This document shows, in pieces, positions 59,200-64,000 of a stretch of 64,000 nt of DNA. The notes under the pieces were generated by a model. It did not search any database and was not told where the DNA came from. It saw only the letters and a list, made by a program, of their open reading frames with translations. The first letter of the stretch is position 1; each line of letters begins with the position of its first letter. The translations under genes were made by a program, and so were the position numbers. Origin of the DNA: Zoroaster sp. YZ-2022 (Eukaryota; Echinodermata; Asteroidea; Forcipulatida; Zoroasteridae); NCBI GenBank assembly GCA_029582265.1, contig CM055816.1, positions 99,789,039 through 99,853,038 of the forward strand. The letters run 5' to 3'.

Positions 59200-59790
59200 T
59201 ATATGTGCCGCAAATCAGTCCTCTTTGTGGCGGAGCAGTGTGCAATTTGTGTGCGAGGAGGAGGAGGGTTTGAGGAGGCATGGCATCCTCCTCAATCCGT
59301 CCTCCTCCTCGCAGACTGCTCCGCCACAAAGAGGACTGATTTGCGGCACATATGATTGAAATTTTGTTATGACGTCAAGAGGGATGGCATCCCTCCTCAA
59401 TCCCTCCTCCTCCTCCACCACAAAGAGGACTGATTTGCGGCACACATGATTGAAATTTTGTTATGACGTCAATGCTCCTCCTCAAAATACTGGTTGAGAC
59501 ACGTCTGGGCGCGCACGCGTGAGACACGTCTGGGCGCGCGCGTGGAGGTGTGCTCCTCCTCAATATTTTCTTTATGACGTCATGTCAGTATTTTTTTAAT
59601 TTTTTTATTCACTCCTAAAAATCACTCCTCACAAACTGCACACAAAATACTTACTCCCTCCACACAAACTGCACACAAAATACTGCGCAAGCGCAGCATG
59701 CATATTGATGATTTCGGGTGGAGGTGTGCAGTTTGTGGTGGAGGGAGAAAGCGCAAGCGCCGCATGCATATTGATGATTTCGGGCAAGTT
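59200..59790. repeat. Cluster of direct and inverted short repeats
   Basis: TGCCGCAAATCAGTCCTCTT at 59,208 is inverted at 59,316-59,351 and repeated directly near 59,418-59,445, the last two followed by ATGATTGAAATTTTGTTATG. ACAAACTGCACACAAAATAC occurs twice near 59,631 and 59,663. GCATGCATATTGATGATTTC occurs twice near 59,695 and 59,762. GAGACACGTCTGGGCGCGC occurs twice near 59,489-59,540. No protein. Confidence 0.85.
59370..59582. promoter_or_regulatory. Three CRE sites (TGACGTCA)
   Basis: Perfect TGACGTCA palindromes at 59,370-59,377, 59,464-59,471 and 59,575-59,582, 300-515 bases upstream of the ATG at 59,885. TGACGTCA is the consensus for CREB/ATF factors. Two copies are inside duplicated repeat units, so they multiplied with the repeat. 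Regulatory use is inference. Confidence 0.55.
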
Positions 59791-59884
59791 TGAGACAGTC
59801 GTTTCTCACATCACCTAGTACTCTCTTCATTCACATACACTGACTGAACTTGATCGAGCAACACCCCTGTATATCTTCACCAGT

Positions 59885-60124
59885 ATGGCCACTATTTGTA
59901 CATTTTACCAGTATGTAAGAGAGAATCGGGAAATTAAGATTATTGAAGCAGAACGTATGCGAATAAATGTTCATCCGGAATTACGAGAATGGGAACAAAT
60001 TCCCAAAAACTTCCCTCACGTTGAGGTGATTTCACAGATGGAAGCGTTGCAGTATGCTATCGTGGTTGGGAACTTAGAGTATGCAAGATTTTTGGTACAA
60101 AGTAATCCATCCAAGTTCAAGTAA
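59885..60124 (+). CDS. Small protein with a partial ankyrin-like repeat
   Basis: Reads MATICTFYQYVRENREIKII, RMRINVHPELREWEQIP, NFPHVEVISQ and MEALQYAIVVGNLEYARFLV, ending QSNPSKFK. The last 25 residues look like one ankyrin helix pair (ALQYAIVVGNLEYARFL). The 79-codon frame may be a complete small gene, since an ATTAAAATAAA poly(A)-like signal is near 60,251. It may also be a first exon whose continuation is elsewhere. The ATG sits in good context, with the CRE-bearing repeat cluster upstream. I do not recognise a named family. Confidence 0.5.
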   Translation: MATICTFYQYVRENREIKIIEAERMRINVHPELREWEQIPKNFPHVEVISQMEALQYAIVVGNLEYARFLVQSNPSKFK

Positions 60125-61886
60125 CCGTGTACATCCAAGACCAGCGAAACCAACACACCAATAAAACAACCGGCTCTCTTCAGAGCCAACACATATTCCA
60201 AGAAGAGATTATTACCGAGTCTGTTATGAATATTAACTGTTCGATTTAATCATTAAAATAAATTATATTCGTGTATGCCTGTGTTTTTAATAGTAGCTTT
60301 GTCTATTGGCAAGAGGATAAGTGTGATGCACAATGTCCCTGTAAACAATTTTTTTAAATCTCATACTTTAACAGTAACGTTAATCCTAGAAATTATTTCA
60401 ATCTGACATAAAACAATTTGCTTATTTATACAGAATTTTCTTTCGTCCTAGCTTAATTTGTTCTTTTTTTCATTTCTAAATTCCAATAACTAAATTGTAT
60501 ACATTTTATACAGTCTCTGACGAAAAACAAAGTAACCTACATTATTTTTCATCTATAAACCTATCCAACTTCACTTCATCAATAACTTTATACAGAACAA
60601 ATCAACATCTATACAACGTGTACCTATGCATTAACTGTGCATAGCGCGCAAAGGGTCAACGCACTGTGAGCCAGTCACTGACTTAACTAACTTATATGTG
60701 ATAATCGTCTGCTGCACATCTATTTGTAATCTGACAATAACAAACAAAAACTCCTAAGAAAATCACGAATTATTACTCCTTATTATTTTACTTACTCTCT
60801 TTAAGATATCCAATTATCCAACTGCCTTAAATAAACTCCAATACAGCCATATTACTTAGAAAAACCTAAAGTACGAACTATTGCTGTCTCCGTCAGCAGC
60901 CATGTTTGTCCAAGTTTTACCAAAGCACGATGGGAAAAAGGTAAAAAGGCGCAAAAGTCATCGATTTAATTTTCTAACCAAAATCTGAAAAAGGGGAGGA
61001 GTTTATTAATCCATTTGTAATAAACAATTTTATAAAATATCAATGTATCGTTTTGAAATGTATAAATTGTAAGTGGTCATTCACAGCTGGCCAAGCAATA
61101 GTTAATAATACTGTCAATTATGAAAATCATAAAATGTGATTAACGAACAAATAAATGATTGAATGAAATTACTGTCAGTATCGCGCGCACAGTATCGATT
61201 CTACTGTTAAAACGTTCTTTATTACATTTCATTAACAGAGGGCGCTATTAATTAATTATGCTTGTCAGTTTTCTCCTTTAAAGGTCTAGTCAAGACAAGT
61301 TTTGAACGACGGCATCACCCAAAATAAACGAATTGATGTCATGATGACGTCATGATGCCGTCATATTCAAAAGCAAATCATTAAATTTGAAAGAGTATCT
61401 AGAGTTTTATTAGAAACAAATCTTAAAACAGCATTTTTTTTTTTTAAGTTGCTTTAATTGTAATTTGTTTACATTTCGTCTGGTGTCTTGCATTTCGGCG
61501 CAAAATTGCACCACACCACTTTTGAACACTTTTACATTTCGCGGCAAATAGTGGACCGTACCATTTATTTTGTGTGAAGGGAATGATAACTTTGAAAGTT
61601 AATGTTTGGTGTGATAAAAAAGCCTAACGATTACCGAATGTTGGTGGCATGACATATGAGCCGATGTTGTTGCTTAGATTTAGAACGAAAATCATTTAAC
61701 ATGGCTTCAGTTTTTGTTATTTTACTTTATTTGTTTATTTATTTATATATGGAACTCCCTTGGGGTGAATGGTTTGATCTTTGTTGCATCGTTTTCAACA
61801 ACAATGAGACAACATCGTGTATTATGCAATCACTTTTGCGTTGCTCATGTAAAGCATAGGACTGTATAGATATAATTCTCTGGACT
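60125..61886. other. No gene seen
   Basis: AT-rich. A possible 5' region with ATG in good context on both strands is near 60,900 (CAGCAGCCATGTTTG), too short to support. A TGACGTCA with flanking 'gatgtcatgatgacgtcatgatg' is near 61,340. A 67-codon frame at 61,656 has no domain. Confidence 0.45.
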
Positions 61887-63201
61887 ATGGAGGGATTTCT
61901 TGAATTGAATTGGCCATTTTCGAGTCAGGATCCGACGCTGTCGCAGCAAGAAGCTATGCAATGGATAGTCGATGACGAGCTGGTGAAAGATAAATACTGG
62001 CCCTTTAACAGTTCACACCCTACCGCATCGCAGCAGGAGGAGGAGGAGGAGGCAGTCCAACAAATAGTGGATGAACTGTTAGGAGAATGGATAGTCGATG
62101 ACGAGCTGCTGAAAGATGAATACTGGCCCTTTAACAGTCCACATCCTACCGCATCGCAGCAGGAGGCAGTCCAACAAATAGGGGATGAACTGTTAGAAGA
62201 CGCGAACCGTTCTTTTGATGAGGTAGGAAGATTTCATTTTCTTTTCTTTTCTTTGTATTTTCTTGTAGATGAGACAACCTCATCACTTAAAATCATTAAC
62301 GTTAAAATTAGGTCTGACTACACGCCGTAGGATATTTTAGTATTAGTTTACTGTTTTTTTTTAAATATTGATAAAAGGTGTGAGCATGGGTGGAGGCATG
62401 TTGATATGATTTGATACGATTAAAGGGGGTAGGGGTACGCTATTTTTTGTCAAGAATGTAGGTGTAGTCCGTCAAATATTTTCACCAAATGAGGGCGCCC
62501 TTCATTTTACTATTTTGAATGCGTAGAGGTGGGGTTATGCTATTTATTTATTTATTTTACAAATATTATTTTTAAGGATGTAGGGGCGGTCTATTAAAAG
62601 GAATGGCTTTTACTGAAGTTTTAGGATGCCGGGACAGATGTATATTATTGTGTATTGTATTGATTATTGTTTATTATTATTATTATTATTATTATTATTT
62701 CAATAGGAAGAGGAGAGCAGTCCGTTTGTGGCTGAAGACGTACCAGCGTCTCCTTCCCGTGTGGCTGAAGAATTGGCAGCACGACCTCGAGTTCCAATGG
62801 TGAGTGAAACTGAGACGAATTTAAATTTTGAATGATCTTTTGTAAAACTTAAATTATCAAAAATGTTTTATACAAGGCCCGGTACTATTTTTGACTATTT
62901 ATTATTATTATTATTATTTTTCTTGCAGAATGTTTCCACCAATAATCTTTTCCAGTGTTCACACTGTGAAAAAACATTCACGCGCACCAACAACCTAAAG
63001 CGGCATGAAAAGAAACACAAAAAACATCAAGCTTTGTCCTGTTCACACTGTGAAAAAACATTCACGCGTACCGACAACCTAAAGCGGCATGAAAAGAAAC
63101 ACAAAAAACATCAAGCTTTGTCCTGTTCAACCTGTGAAAAATCCTTCAGTCGAATGGACAGTCTAAATAGCAGGATGTGTCAACTTGAGGGATTTCTGTG
63201 A
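61887..63201 (+). CDS. Three-exon C2H2 zinc-finger protein
   Basis: Exons 61,887-62,222, 62,707-62,799 and 62,929-63,201 join in phase with good GT-AG sites to give 233 residues, apparently intact. Exon 1 has an acidic region built of repeats: WPF.S..PT.SQQE occurs three times and IVDDEL(V/L)KD(K/E)YWPFNS twice. Exon 2 is a short acidic/proline linker (EEESSPFVAEDVPASPSRVA). Exon 3 encodes two standard C2H2 fingers (CSHCEKTFTRTNNLKRHEKK) that are nearly identical and joined by HKKHQALS. A third finger starts CSTCEKSFSRMDSLN but lacks both histidines and ends EGFL. The protein probably binds nucleic acid in the nucleus through two fingers; the acidic part could be an activation or interaction region (inference). 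The start is the first ATG of the open exon. A TTAA element begins 37 bases after the stop. Confidence 0.8.
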
Positions 63202-63233
63202 AACGTAGTGTAAGTTTGAGATATGTTATCAAG

Positions 63234-63893
63234 TTAAAGGGAAGGAACAACATTGGTAATGCACGTCCAGGGTAGAATGTCGTATCTGGCCGCCACTCTT
63301 TTTCATTAAATATAACCAATAATGTAATCTTACCTACCTGGTAAGGTGGAGAACATATATGGATGATGATGGACATATACTTCAAATTATTCCAGGATAT
63401 TTATTTCATGAAAATCAGGCATTTTTGGTATACGATGACTTCCTCAGTCATGTCAGTCTGATCTTGTCAACTCCCCCATAAGTGACCAACACGGTCATTG
63501 TACATGCGCAGTGGCAACTATAGTAGGATCCTTTTATTTTTTGATGGGAAGGATTTTTTATAAGGGAAATAAAGCCTGAAAACCATCCTCGTAAAAGTTG
63601 ATTTTATAGATAGTTTTTGCTTTCTGTACGCCAAATAATCGATAGAATCATTTGTTAACTAGTTAGTGGTTGCAAAAACATTTTTAAAAAATAATAAAAA
63701 TCTTAAAAAGTGGCGGCCGGATACGACATTCTTTCCCACGTCCATTGCAATCCTCCAGTTTTCAAGAAATATCATAAATCATAAAACTAACCTGTGAAAG
63801 TTTCATCACAATAGGTTCCCACGTTGAGAAAACACAACTGTAACATATCTTTCAGATAATGTGGTCATGACCAAAACTGCACCTTCCCTTTAA
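63234..63893. mobile_element. piggyBac-type MITE flanked by TTAA
   Basis: TTAA at 63,234-63,237 and 63,890-63,893 bounds an element with ends AGGGAAGG and CCTTCCCT. Farther in, TGCACGTCCAGGGTAGAATG plus TCGTATCTGGCCGCCACT (63,258-63,295) is inverted at about 63,706-63,755. The interior lacks coding capacity. The TTAA duplication points to piggyBac-type transposase supplied in trans. It lies just beyond the zinc-finger gene, probably in its 3' untranslated region. Confidence 0.8.
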
Positions 63894-64000
63894 ATGCTAG
63901 TCAGCATATTATTATTATTAAAATGTTTGTTTTGCTTTTTCACCCAAGTTAAATAAATGTTGATAATTTACCAACAAAAACAAAATATCATTTCCAATCC

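Noticed and set aside
60895..60960. Possible bidirectional first exons with ATG in good context on both strands
   Set aside because: Only 10-15 codons each, no downstream exon found; cannot be supported.

Overview
This is eukaryotic DNA from a marine invertebrate, most likely a deuterostome (echinoderm, hemichordate or lancelet grade). The evidence is spliced genes with GT-AG introns, a tRNA-derived SINE with an ATT tail, and a dense mixture of Harbinger, piggyBac, Gypsy, Helentron, Penelope-type and short inverted-repeat elements. Several multicopy gene families known from invertebrate and fish genomes also appear. The exact species cannot be read from the sequence.

Region 1-24,250 is one large inverted repeat. 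The left arm (44-12,477) and right arm (14,400-24,247, reversed) carry the same nested transposons. A broken Helentron helicase gene is split by a Gypsy LTR retrotransposon (4-bp target duplication GTAT). A complete PIF/Harbinger transposon (transposase plus Myb-like protein) lies next to it with a CAG/CTG target duplication. The arms differ by substitutions, small indels and one large deletion that removes LTR, gag, protease and early RT sequence from the right-arm Gypsy. A 500-N gap lies at the axis, so a misjoined alternative haplotype is a serious alternative to a real palindrome.

Region 24.2-34 kb holds scattered candidate exons, a SINE, the 5' end of a piggyBac element with two GC-rich hairpins, several short inverted-repeat elements, and a minus-strand gene with an N-terminal SAM-like domain. 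Region 35.3-37.9 kb is a heavily frameshifted minus-strand copy of a multicopy zinc-finger protein family. A second 500-N gap is at 40.8-41.3 kb, followed by a compound SINE.

Region 43.6-47.9 kb is a plus-strand multi-exon gene related to the SAM-type gene at 32-34 kb. It carries a series of in-frame microexons, two of which arose by tandem duplication. Region 48.1-49.4 kb is a six-unit satellite-like array rich in nuclear-receptor half-sites. Region 51.4-53 kb has a P-loop helicase-like fragment followed by a frameshifted tyrosine-recombinase-like gene. A dead piggyBac transposase follows at 54.2-55.4 kb, then pieces of another multicopy family with four copies of an unexplained 14-mer between them.

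The right end has a hammerhead-like Penelope motif, a repeat cluster with three CRE sites upstream of a small ankyrin-like ORF (59,885), and an apparently intact three-exon C2H2 zinc-finger gene (61,887-63,201). A TTAA-flanked inverted-repeat element starts 37 bases after that gene's stop codon. Most of the window is transposon-derived. The best candidates for living host genes are the zinc-finger gene, the small ORF at 59,885, and possibly the two SAM-family genes.
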